A stretch of 64,000 nt of DNA from Aphelocoma coerulescens (lineage: Eukaryota > Chordata > Aves > Passeriformes > Corvidae): assembly GCF_041296385.1 (NCBI RefSeq), contig NC_091020.1, forward strand, positions 30,398,001 through 30,462,000, read 5' to 3'. Below, piece by piece: positions 31,081-43,200 of this stretch. The notes below the pieces were generated by a model. It did no database searches and was not told the origin of the DNA. It worked only from the letters and a program-made list of their open reading frames with translations. Every line of letters begins with the position of its first letter. Within the stretch, counting starts at the first letter, position 1. Position numbers and translations under genes: made by a program.

Positions 31081-33099
31081 ATCCTTAGAAACCTGCTTGC
31101 TCGGGCATGGCAGTGAGTTTTTACTTGAGCTGCACAAGTGCCTCTCCTCGGGGCAGAGCGAGGGTCCTTCCCTCACCTCTCAGGTCGGCTTCTGCAGGTC
31201 TCTGGCTGCTGGGAACGTCTAAATGCAGGAAAAGCCTCTTTCTCCCCATTAAAGGCACACTGAGGGTGGGGTAAAGAGGCTGTTCCAGAAGGGATGAAGC
31301 CAAGGGATTCAGCAGAAGGTCAAGCAGAGCCTTTTTGCCCCAGCCAGCCCTCACTCCCAGCAGTGAGAGCACCATGCTGCACTCTGCCCAACTAGAGAAA
31401 TAGATTTGTTTCCTTGCAGTAGAAGCAGCCCCCTTGCTCTCCTCCAGTCCAGCTTGTCTTTTCCCTGGCAGAGACCCTGGGCTCAATACTTTTTTCCCCG
31501 TTGGTCACAGCCATCTGAGAAAAGTTTCCTTCGCACCTTCATGGGAGCACTGTCAAGGTTCAGTGACAGCTTGGAGGAGATGGAACCCTCTTGCCCCCAC
31601 CCAGGAGGACACAGAGGTGCAAGCAGAGCCACAGGCAGGCCTTTCCCATGGCTTGAAGACTGTGCCCTCTTAGCTGATCCACTGAGTTTTGCAAGGAAAC
31701 AGCACTTTTCCTCCCAGGAGGGAGCACCAGCCTGCCTTGCATATCTCACGTGGAAACGTGTGTGTGTGAGCACTCAGCTCTCCAGCTAACTCCTGCCCTG
31801 TCCCCCATTCCATCCTCATCCCAGCTGCTGGAATGTCCTGATGTCTTTCAATCCTTGTACTCTGTGCTCTGTGCTTGCCCAGGCCAAGACTGCAAGCACA
31901 GATGCCGTTTGAAGGAGAGGAAAGAGGTTCTACCTTCCACCCCCACCACCTGGATCCCAGTGACTTTCCTGGTTGGACCCATGGGAAAGGATCCACAGCA
32001 AGAGTGGTACCTGCTGGAGCTGTCCATTGCTTGGACATTTGTATCCCAAATTTCTGTCAAAGCACTCCTGGGTAGAGACCTCAGCAGAAAATCTCTAGGA
32101 GAACTTCACTTCATTTCCTATCAGGAAGGACACCTCCCTCCCTTCCTTCCCCAGTGGATTCTGAGTGACAAGGATGAAAGGAGGAATTGGGCTAATTCCC
32201 CAACACCACCTGTCAAAACATCCAAAACCCTTTACTAGCCCTTCCCACTATTGTGGCATTGCAATGCTTCACTGCCTGGAGCTGAGCCTAGCTCAGGGAG
32301 GAGCTCTCCAAGATTTAGTGGCAATCATGAGTGTGCACCTGGTGATTTCCATGCCCAGCAGACAAGCCACAGTGGGCCACCTCACCAGGTGTGTGAGAAG
32401 CCTGGCTAAAAGCCTGTGCTGGGGGCTTGTGAGCACTGTGAGCGCACAAGGGTGCTGGAGCTTTAAAGAAGGCTTGGAAGAAAAAAGAAGGTTGTGACGG
32501 GAGTATGGTTTATGGACTCAGGCAATCATCCATCACAGTAATTTCTTACTCAAAATGCCTCTACACTTACAGGTGAGGAAGGATGCTGCAGGTACACTCC
32601 CAGCTTAGAGCTGTGGAGGCTTTTCAGCCATCTGAAATGCAGCACTTCCTGGGAACCATTGCTGCTCACACCACCTGGCTTGGGCTTCTCTGCTTTCCTT
32701 GCATTTAATATTTGTGAAGACAGAGGAAAGAAAAGGTCTTGGAAGGGCAGAAAACATTGCATGAAAAGAAGAGAAGGGACTAAAAGAATTGTCTGTGTAA
32801 GAGGGAATTGTTAAGGGGCTGTTCCCAGAAGAGCTTGGACAACTGCCCGAAGAGCAGAGGCCCCAAACCCAACTGCCTTTGCCCTCCTCCCAAAAAGCCT
32901 GGGAATCCTCATTAATGCTGCCTAAGGGAAAATATCTTCCTGACTCCAGCTCTGTTGAGTCCACAGGTACCAAGGCATTATGTGAAATGCTTTTTCATGG
33001 TTCTTCCTGGTGTTAAGCTCTCATTCCTAAACATATCCAAAGGAATACAGATGAAGGAAAAAGAGCTTGATCACAAGCAAGCTAAGCTCCACCTGCTCT
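31081..33099. other. Intergenic, moderately GC-rich, no gene seen
   Basis: Open frames of 60-160 codons on both strands overlap without consistent splice sites or known domains. No repeat family was recognised by eye. Confidence 0.5.
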
Positions 33100-34650
33100 A
33101 TTAGGCACACTGGTGTTTTTTTACTAAGCATCAACAGGTTAAGAAATAAAATGCAGGCTTTAGAGAACTGTATTTAGATTTACAAACAACATTGTAACTG
33201 GATCAACAGGCTATAATTAGAATTTAATAATCCAAATGGAGGAGTAATATGCCCGCTGCTTGAAAAATTGGAGCCTTTCTTTTGCTGTTCTGAATATTCA
33301 GCTTTGCAGATTGGACTCCAACTTGCTTGACACAATTACTGTCCTAGTGAGGTGAACACGTTACAAATAAGAACAATAAGATCAACAATAGTTTAAGTCT
33401 AATACCATAAACAAAGGAAATAATCAGAACACCTCTTGCCCCAGCACAATCTGCACAACTGGGATGGCGAATTAGCATGGTTATTGGAAAAAATGCACAA
33501 GGAAATGGTGTATTTTATGGACTTCTGAAAAGACTGTAAGGCTGGGAAATACGTTACAGACAATCCCATCAGGTGCATTGATGAATATTAGATTCAGTCT
33601 TTTCATTTACTTCTAAAGTCTACCTGGGCCAGGGGTGACTCTCAGCACAAATGAGAAACGGGACCAAAAAAAGACCCATGTAAGCCAGATTCCCCTCACA
33701 TTACATTCAAAGTATTTAGCCTGAGGTGTGTAATTAAGCAAAGGTTAATCCAAGGGACTCAACACACGTGTGCCAAAATGGAGACAGTCCCCAGCCTGTG
33801 TTGGTATGACAACAGCCTCTGGCAGGACTTGGGCACAAAGCAGACCCCTGGCCAAGCTCCTGCCAAGGTCTGACTGCTCGGTGCTGCAGCTCAGGCCGGT
33901 TTTCAGTCCCAGATATTAAAAGGAGACCTCCCCTCTCACTTTGCTTGCTAAGAAGACATCAAAAGGGATCACCCACATGGATTAAGGTAGGACCTCTTTC
34001 CAGCCATTGGCCAAGCTGGAATAAGGCAGTCCTGCTTCCCAACAGAGATTCTATGGCGCTGCCATCTGTGACATCTGTGGTTTCCTGAGTGCATCTGGGA
34101 TCTCTTCTAAATTAATGAAAAAGTGGCTCAAGGGAAAGGGAGTACAAGCAGCTCTGATCCCTGGGCAAGAGAAGGGACTACAGAAAGGAAAGTGCTACTT
34201 AGACAAAGTTTGTCTCCTCCATAGTTTTGGCCACAATGATGAATATATTTTCCCATTTCATTTAGATTAGGTTGAGAATCCTATTTTAAAAACTCATGCC
34301 AAAATCCCGAGAGTAGTTAATGAAATATTCCATCTGTCTGAAAATAAACTGTGCATTATTAACTTTCATTTTACATGGTTTCATTTCCATAGGACAGGAA
34401 TAATCAGAAACAGGATCTGGCCCAGCCAGAAGGTGATTGGAAGGATACCCTAAGTCAAAAATTCAGTCGAGAGGATGTGATCAGATAATCTCTAATGAGA
34501 CCCTTGTCAGGAAGGATACATATTCTCTAGCCTGTTTTAAAAATGTTACTTGGTTTTTTTACATGCCCTGACTCATATTTGTCTCCTTGTAAGGGCTTGA
34601 AGTTTGCCAAGAAAGTAATGACATTGTCAAGTGTTTAAAGAGACTTCAAG
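33100..34650. promoter_or_regulatory. ORF-poor AT-rich block, candidate conserved non-coding DNA
   Basis: No open frame of 60 codons or more occurs on either strand between about 33.0 and 34.8 kb. The first part is rich in homeodomain and SOX words: CTATAATTAG (33211-33220), AACATTGT (33187-33194) and two AACAATA copies 12 bp apart (33372-33378 and 33384-33390). It looks like unique, non-repetitive sequence. Its role as an enhancer is inference. Confidence 0.3.
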
Positions 34651-35940
34651 GTGAAAGATTATGTGTATCCAGTGAGCTAGAGGTGACTAAACCAGACATA
34701 GTATGAGTATGAATGTGGCCCATTAGTAGGGCTCTGAGCCCTTCAGGTGTGTCAGGAACATCCAAATTGTCCCTGGGTGCTGGTATGAGCCTTCAGTCTG
34801 CTGGGCTGCCTTGAAGATGTGTAAAAATATACTGATGTGAAGAGATGACTCCCTGTTGAAGGTGTTTCTGGAGGAATTCAGGTGTGTTGCTTATCCCAGC
34901 AAGTGCCTGGGACATTGATAGTTTTGAAACAGGCCCAGGAGCTGTCATTTTGGTTGGGGCTGTGGTAGTTTGAGGGGACCAGCTGAGTCTGTTTAGCTCC
35001 TGCCTCCTGGGGCAGCGAGGGCTGCACCAGTTCTCATGTGTCTTTTGGGAGAGAGCCATGCTCCAATTTAGGGTTCTTGCAATGCAGATTCCTTGGTGCT
35101 CATCATCACTGCATGTGCAGAGCTGAAACCTTCCCCCTCAGGGATGACCTGGGCTTCACTTTCATGTGTATCCAGGCAAGACATGGCACAGCAGAGCTGT
35201 GCAGCAGCTGCCACTCCTTTCCCTGCTGAAACAGCAGCACGGGTGGAGAGGTTCTCCATTATGGGCACCAGCTCTGTGGGACACGGAGGCAGCTTGGGGG
35301 AATGTCCTGTGTGACGGCGGGGGGAGCTGGTGAGGAGGATGTGAAAGGAGATGCTCCTAAGCTTGGCAAGGGAGGTAGAACTTGTGGGCTCTCCTGGTGT
35401 CTCTGTTCCCCTTTTATCTCACACTAGTTTAGAGATCAGGCAGGAGTGAGTGAGATCCAGATGAGATTCAGGGGAGAGACTAATGTTATAACAAACTCTT
35501 GGTTTTTATGATTAAAATGACACTCCTCATACTAGCTGGATAGCTGCAGGCTGTTCACCATAGCTGTACTTGCAAAACCATGGAGATTTCCTTTCTTGCT
35601 CTCTCTCCCATTGCCTGCAAAACCAGGGGCTGCTCTTTGGTGTACTGCAAACAAGAGTTCTCAAAAAAGGGGCCAGGGTGCCCAGAAGATCAATGGTGAG
35701 CACACAAGTGGCACAGTGCTGTCCCTCACAACTATTCCAGGCTGCTGCCTGTCCTCTTGCTACAGTTTGCAGCAGATCAACTCCCTCAGAACATCCATCT
35801 GGCCAACTGACCCCGCATTGACAGATCTTTGAGTGGTAATCCATAAAGCAATGTGTAAGGGAGGTCACAGTGATTATGTTTCTGTTTGTGTGTACCTGGT
35901 GCCAAGAATTCACCAGCAATTCGTAGGAGCTCACTGACAG
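34651..35940. other. Intergenic, no gene seen
   Basis: Mixed-composition DNA with short chance frames only and no recognised repeat or RNA gene. Confidence 0.5.
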
Positions 35941-36250
35941 CACAGAATCTTAGAATCATAACATGGCCTGGCTTGGAAGGGACCTTAAAGACTGGCAAGT
36001 TCCAAAATCCTGCCATGAACAGGCTCACCTTTCACTGCACTAGATTGCTCAGAGCTTTATCCAACCTAGCCTTGAATTCTTACCAGGATGGGCACCCACA
36101 ACTTTCCTGGGAAACCTGTACATCACGACCCTCACAGAAACGATTTTCCCCCCACGTATCTAACCTAAACTTACACTCATTCAGTTTGAAGCCATTCCCC
36201 CTTGTCCTGTCACTCCATGCTCTTGCAAAAAATCCCTCTCCATCCGCCTT
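35941..36250 (-). mobile_element. CR1 LINE fragment, 3' end (minus)
   Basis: AGAATCTTAGAATCATAACA at the left is the reverse complement of the CR1 3' terminus. It is followed by TGGAAGGGACCTTAAAGA, CAGAGCTTTATCCAACCTAG, ACCTAAACTTACACTCATTC and CCCCCTTGTCCTGTCACTCC in the order expected for an inverted CR1 3' region. The copy is 5'-truncated and non-coding. A 283-codon frame crossing it is spurious. Confidence 0.88.
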
Positions 36251-36269
36251 GCATTTCCTGCCTCGCTTT

Positions 36270-36660
36270 TCAAAGGCGTTTGGACCGCGGCGAAGACATG
36301 CCGCAGAGGCTGAGCGGGCTGGGCATCAGCTGCCAGAGGTGCTGGATGTCCCTCAGCCCTCCCGGCCGCTGTCCCAGACCCTTTGGAGCTGCCGGAGCTC
36401 CCGCTGGGATGCGGGACGCGCTCGGCGCTGCCCCGGGAGCGCCCGGCGCTGCTCGGCCCGCGGGCTTCGAGCTCTCTCTGGCGGCAGCGCGGCGGTACTG
36501 GCGGCCGAGCCGGAGCAGGAGCATCCCTCCGCCCTCCCTACTCCTGCTGCCTTGGCAAACCCCAGCCATCTCTCCTGGGAAACTGTACTGGAGGTGGATA
36601 ACGGGCACGCACCAGCCCGGCCCGCGGGAAGGTTTCCCGGCAGGTGCCACCCCTTGATGA
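36270..36660. other. Small GC/CpG-rich patch between two CR1 copies
   Basis: An abrupt CpG-dense patch, densest at 36285-36530, flanked by CR1 fragments in moderate-GC DNA. Frames of 70-150 codons are open on both strands. No known domain is present. Origin unknown. Confidence 0.45.
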
Positions 36661-37003
36661 ACTCCTGTTTTTTTTCAAGGGCTTGGAAAGTCTTTCCTTG
36701 CCACAGAAATGCCGTCTTCGGCTCAGGAAGTCCATGAACTGCAAATTGCTTGAGGCTAAAACACTATTCTGGGAAAATACCACTCCAGCTTGCCTTGCAC
36801 TCCTGCCCTTTCCTGAGCAGCTGCTGATGGAGGCAGAGGTGAGGGGCAGGAGTAGGACTGGGTGGATCCTGCTCCTCCCTGGTGTGGCTGTTGAATGCCC
36901 CTGTGGTAGGGCAGAGGGCACTGGCAGACGTGCTGTTTGGGAATCACTTTGCCACGGGGTTCTACAAAAAAAAGATATTTTTTGCCCAAGGTGTGTCTCT
37001 TTG

Positions 37004-37285
37004 GAGAATCATAGAATAGTTTGGGTTGAAAAGGACCTTAAAGATCATCTCTCTGCAACCTTCCTGCTGTGGGCAGGGACCCTTTCCACTAGACCAGGTT
37101 GCTCAAAGCCAAATCCAGCCTGGTCTTGAACACTTCCATGGATGGGGCATCCACAGCTCCCCTGGGCAGCCTGTTTCAGTGCCTCACTACCCTCACAGTA
37201 AAAAATTCATCCTAATACATGACCTAAACTTACCCTCCTATAGCTTAAAGTCATTCTCCCTTATCCTATCTCCACACAATATTTT
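37004..37285 (-). mobile_element. CR1 LINE fragment, 3' end (minus)
   Basis: It starts AGAATCATAGAATAGTTTGG, the inverted CR1 3' terminus, then AAAAGGACCTTAAAGATCAT, AGACCAGGTTGCTCAAAGCC, TGGGGCATCCACAGCTCCCC and TTCTCCCTTATCCTATCTCC. It has the same orientation as the copy 1 kb to the left but differs in sequence, so the two appear to be separate insertions rather than a duplication. Confidence 0.92.
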
Positions 37286-40200
37286 TTTGGCTGTTTATCC
37301 ATCCCTCTGGCTCTGCCACAATTCACTTCCTTTTGGGATCCAGTGCAACTGTGTGCAGAAATCTGCTGTAGCCTGAGCAAATACACATGTACAAGTGAAC
37401 ATGTGTGTAGAGGTGAGAATACCTTAAACTGGATTTCTTCTCCAATCTTCCTCTTCAAGCAGAGAGACGAGCACCACAGATTCAGTGGCTCAGCTGCTTT
37501 TCCTATCCTTACAACTCCTCACAGGGCCACCTTATTCTCCCTGTTCACAAGAACTTGCTTTCTGCTCCCTGTGATAGGGCAGTTCAACCATGTTTTACTG
37601 CACAGAAACTTTCTCCAGCACAGCAGGACCATGCAGCTGAGTTATTCATTGTTATCCATTGAATATCCTGGGTATGTGCTCTGCAGCTGAGCCTATGTGG
37701 AGTTGCTCTGGGAAAGAGTTTGGCTGGGAATGAAGATACTTGATTGTTTCATGTAAATTAAAGACTGTGACTCCATGCAAATGCATATGGGGATGTGTCC
37801 AGGTTACAGCATTAACAGAGCTTTTTACTTCTGAGTGCTCAACGTGGCCATCTTAAAACAAGTCTTTAAAATATGGTTCTGCCCTGGCCTGGGATTCTCC
37901 TCTGTAATTTTTCATGTTGTGTGTGTTGCGTGTTTCTCCTTGCAGAAAACAGTAAGTTCTGGGACAGGAAAAGTAAAAGAGAAGCCAAGCAGGAGACAGA
38001 AATGTGGTGTAAGTGATGAGTCTACAGCTAGAATGTCTAAAATGGCTTATTAAAAAATAAAAGAAAAGCTAATTCTGCTTTCATACCCATTAAACTGTGT
38101 TACATGAGTTTAAAAGAAAACAGAATCTGACCAAATTCTGCTACAGATCAGCTATATAAAGACATTAAGTTGAATGCTTAATTGGTGTAAATGGCACATT
38201 TCTGCTATTAGTGTTGGACTGCAGACAATCTCAGCTTTAAATTAATGAACAAAAATTCTGGTCATTTCAGAAGGGACAGAAAGATCCAAATCAACGAAGG
38301 GCACTTCCCAAGATACTTTTGCTTGTATAAACACCTGGCTGAAAGGAAGAATAGAGGTTCTATGTACTGTTGAAACAAAATTTCGGGAAGGAGGGCCTCT
38401 CTGTCCTTTGGCAACTCTCTTGTGCATTTGGAAGCAAACCTCAGTTATGTCCAGAGCTCCTGGATCTGAGATGCCTCATCCAGCCTGCAGCAATCTGACC
38501 AACAAACTGAAGTCAATCTGTTGGCTTGGTGAGCTCTAGAGCAGTGATATTGCTGACAAAGAGCAGGAGATTTGGGCTGGGCACATCTTGCAGTTATGGC
38601 AGCAATATTTTGTTGAGGGGACCCTGGTCTGACAGAGTCTGCTGAAGCAGTTACTGTGTGTTTCCATGACTTGCTGAGAGGAGATGATGGGGTTTGTGCC
38701 CTTGCCCTGTGCCATGCCTCTGACGTGGTTACCAGCCAGAGAAGCTGATCTGCAAATGTAATGTGATGTGTGTCTCTTTTGGGGCAAACATTTCACACAG
38801 CTGTCAGGGTTGGCCTTCTAACAAATTATTCAGCATTGTGACCAGATAATTCCCCTGGAAAGAAAGAAAAAGAAAGTCCTGGCATACAGACTGAGAAATC
38901 CTGGCAGGTTTGGTGCGATACCCAACAGCAGAAGTGAGCTGATGCCATGGGACTTGGGTAGAGATAGGAGCTGAGCAATAACTCTTGAAGAACATGTAAG
39001 AGGCCAGCACAGAGTGGCTACCATTGCAGTTCTCCTTCCATCACCAGTTAGCCTGGAAAAATTAGGAAATGCAGCAGTGTCCATAAGGCATCTTGTCAAG
39101 ACTCTTCATTTTGCTCCACGCTGAGGACTGCTGGCAGCAGTTTAGGGGCCCTTGTTTTCCAGCCAGGGCCATCACCTCTTCCCTCTTGTTGCATTAGGAG
39201 AGCAGTGATGGAGAGAAGGTTCTTGGTGCTGTAGGACTCAGGAGGCTGTGCTTCTCCTCATCACCAGCACTGCCAGCACTCACTACTTCATGGGGACATG
39301 CAGTCACCTCCAGCCCTGCTTCCTTCCTCCTCTGTGTGTGCACAGCCTTCAGGGCTCATCTGAAAACTCCCTCATCTCTCAGCTGCTCAACATTTCATTT
39401 CTGATGTGTTTCTGATGTCCTTCTGTTTAGACAAAAGCTAAATCCCTGAATGCTGTAACCTAAAGCCCCATCTCTCTGAATATGATGCCACCAGCTGGCT
39501 TTGGCTGCCTGGCGGGATTCAAACAATCACCCTGGCTGAACTTACATTTATCCTGCAGCTGAGCTGCTCCCCCCCATACATCTCGAATTCCCAAGTGACC
39601 CTGGAGAAGGCCAGTGCCATTTAGATGGCTTTTTCCTGCAGTCTGAGCACCAGGCAGCAGCAGCAGTGGGCAGTCTGGGTGCCAGGCAGTCTCGGGAAGA
39701 GCCAGCAGTCCCCGGGCGAATCCGCAGGGTTCACAGCACTTGGGGCCTGTGGCCCAGATGGCTCATTCAGAAGTGCTACAAGATTTTTCTTTGTTATTGA
39801 GAAGAGTGGAAGAAGAGACCTCATTCCACACTCAATTTTTATTAGACATTCTTCAGAAAAGATGGGTAATTTTGCATTAGTTTTTTTCCAAATATTTTGC
39901 AGAAGGTGATTTTATAGAGCAGTTTTACATATCAGCCCAGGCAGGATCACATCATTGAGAAATCACATCTTAAAATAATGAAATATGTGAAGCTACATGG
40001 GCCCAGAACCTGAGAGTGTCCCCCGCTAAGGTGGCAAAATGTTGTTTACTGATTCACTAAGAAGCATTTAAGAACTATTCCCATGACTGCCAAAACATTT
40101 AAAGGACCAGCATTACAAAGGGTAAGTAATTAATGGTTTATTAGCTGAAATGGGTGGGACAGGATTGAAAAAGTTCATGTATTCCTGCTCAGAGCTAAAG

Positions 40201-43200
40201 GAAATCAGCAGAATTGAAAGAAATTTGAAGACAAGTGTCCACTCAATGTTGTCCCAAGGCACACCCATCTATGAAAGTGTCTTCCACCCCTCAAATCCAC
40301 AATGACTAATGAGTGGTAGGATAATGGAGTTAAAACTCTTCTAAGATTACTTTACACAAAAGGGGAAGAGAAATCGCTTAGTGTCATTAGGAAAATTGGG
40401 ATGAAAACAAGTGATGGAAAATTTAGCCTGACACTCAAGAAACTCTGAGCCACTGACATGAAACCGTGCCCAGTCTGATTGCCAGGGAGAGGAGGCAGAA
40501 AGAGGTGTCTGATTGTGGGCATCTTACAGACTCCTGCCTGTGGTTTGTAAAGTGCCGTGGATGATTGAGGGTAGAAAATACTGTAAGCAGGGTACTTTGG
40601 GGATTTACAGTCCTTAATGACCTCAGAGCTCTTCCAGATACACATTTGACCTCGATTTTATCCCGAATACTTAGCCAATACTGCAGCCTGCAAAGGATGA
40701 CTTTTTATCTGTGTTCTCTTTGGCTGAACTTGTATGTGACGTTGGAAATAAGATCAACAGATTTGTTTTTTCATTAGTGTTTTGCATGCTGAGAGTTGAG
40801 AGGGTCTGTGCCAGTCACAGAGACAGTCTCACATGAATGCTGGTGGATGTTTATGGCTAAAAGTTTGTTCTCGTATTTGGGGTTTTAGATTCACCTCTTT
40901 AAAATTGCTTATATACATATGCTGCCACATTAATAATAATAAAGAATAAACATTTTTTAAGAGCAAAGTAGACTTGTCATCTTGAATCTACGTGGGTTTT
41001 TGCCAGTTCAAATAAGTGCAGAATTGCTCTGTTGACATGAATCATGATGCTTTCATGAAGCATATAATCTCACATACTCTAATGTTAATTAAATTCCTAA
41101 GAAGCAGCTTTCTGATCTCTCTACAGGGAGCTTGTTTGCCTTAAAATGAACTACTGTGCTGAGATAGTCTCCACTATACCAGCATTATGTTCACTACATT
41201 AACTCAGTAAAGACTTTGGCATAAGACTTGTAGCTGAACCTCAGTAATCCCCTTTGCTTATCTGGAAAACCAAGGCTTCTGTGCCGTGGGGTCTGATGCT
41301 GGTGGCTCATGGTGATACCAACCTTTCTGCTTCTTACAACACCCTGAAGGGATGTCACAGCATTCAAAGGAGTCACACAAAGAAATGAGCAACGAGGTGG
41401 CTTTGTTTGCAAAGCCATCCCCACCGTGATTAAAAACTATTGCCCTCTAACCACCAGCGTTTGATTTTGCTTGTGGCCCTTTAGAAAGGGTCTGGAAGAG
41501 TGTGGTCTGTCTAGAGCAGCTTCCCCTCCCAGCCCCAAGTGTATTCTGACTTAGCACATCTTTCAGAGAGCAGCAGGAGCAGAAGTGTCTGACACAGAGC
41601 TCTGCTGTGTTGGAAACCTCAGCCTTGCAGCAACCAAACCCTCCAGATGAGATGAACCCCTGGGTACTGGCTGAAGCTCTGGGAGAGAGATGTCATCAGC
41701 TCCCAAGGGAGGAAGGGTAATACTTCCTCATGGGGGGGCAGCTCTACTCCTTCTGGGCTGTTGTGGTTGCTCAGGTTTGGGGAAGAGGAAGGCAAAGTGG
41801 AGTCTTTCTACCCCTTCAATGATCTGGGGGTGAGGGAGAGGGGATCAAGTGGCTGGTTAGTCTGTGAGTGAACAAAAACCAGTCCTGTGTTTAGTTACCA
41901 GGTAAAAAAGGCTCCCATCAAAAGTGTTTTCTGACTGTGTGACTTTTTCCCTCTTAAAAAGAAAGAGGAGGAACAGAAACTAGTACCCAAACCTTAGCTG
42001 GTCCTGGGGTGTATGAAAGTGTTTTTCCCTTATAAGTGAAGTGAAGGGACCACTTGCTTGGCTTTGGGGTGAACAAAGAATGAAACAGGAAATTCTCCTA
42101 TTCAGGGTGAGAGTCCTGGACATCTTTGAATCCACTTAGCATTCTATGTAGTGTCAGCACGTTAGCCCTGAGTGCTCTCAAATATTCCCAGAGGTTACGA
42201 GCTCAAGTACTTGACTTGAGCAAAAGAGAGACTTTTAAAGATGCATTCAAAGAAAGCTAAACCTTCCATGGGGTATCCAACACACCCTACACTGCCAGTT
42301 AGTGGATTTCTCTCTCCATCCCAGCAGTGTGAGGTGTTAAGGGTGCAGTGGTAAGAACAGGAGGTGTCAGGGCAATTCATATTCCAGGGAAATGTGGAAT
42401 ATGGGGTTGTGAGGAGAAAAATAATTGGAGGGTGCCTTAAAGTCTTGTGTGGCTCATCTGGCAGGATGTATTTGCTCTGCACAAATGTCATGTGTCTGTG
42501 TTAGGGTGGGACTTGGGCCAGTGCTGCTCCTGGGCCCCACTGTGGGCTGAAATCCCACAAGGACCGGCCTCAAAAAAACCCAGGGATGGAAAGTATTGGG
42601 ATAACCATTGTGGGTGGGAGGTGGGAGGAGTCCTTTGAAAGTGCTCAGGACACTAAAAGTGAAACTTCACAGACACCACCCCCCAGCTGACCTCGAGTGT
42701 GTGTCATTATGTCTTGGGATCAAATCTAATGCTTACACAGCCCTGAGATTGCTTTCTAAATGCAATTACTGCTGTTACTTGTTTTTGTTATTTTGGGGTT
42801 TTGGGGGTGATATCACCATTATACCAAAACATTCATTTTCTTGGGGAGCTTAGGTATATTAATGCATTCTGGAAATACTTTCCAGGGGCCTATAATAGGA
42901 CAATAGATCAAATCTTCCATGATCCTTGTTTCCATTCAACCTTGAATGGAATGTTTTTAATTCTCGTTGTCATGAAGTGCTGCCAGGCTGAGGTCTCAGT
43001 CTTCTAGCAAAAATTATTCCCATCAGAATCAATGCCAGGTGTAAATGAAAGCAAACAATTTAGTCCATTGCCATTTATTTTTAAAAAGCACTGTCATCCT
43101 TCAAGTCCCTTTGATTTTCTCTAAGAAAGGATGACATTACACTCTTTGTCAGCACAGAACGGAGAATCCAGTGGTGTTTCAGAGAAGAGGTAACACAGCA

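Noticed and set aside
30269..31222. 136- to 274-codon frames in the second CpG island
   Set aside because: GC-driven open frames on both strands with no family resemblance; a non-coding first exon remains possible but unsupported.
35886..36737. 283-codon plus-strand frame
   Set aside because: It runs through an inverted CR1 fragment and a CpG-rich patch; not a CR1 reverse transcriptase frame and not a gene.
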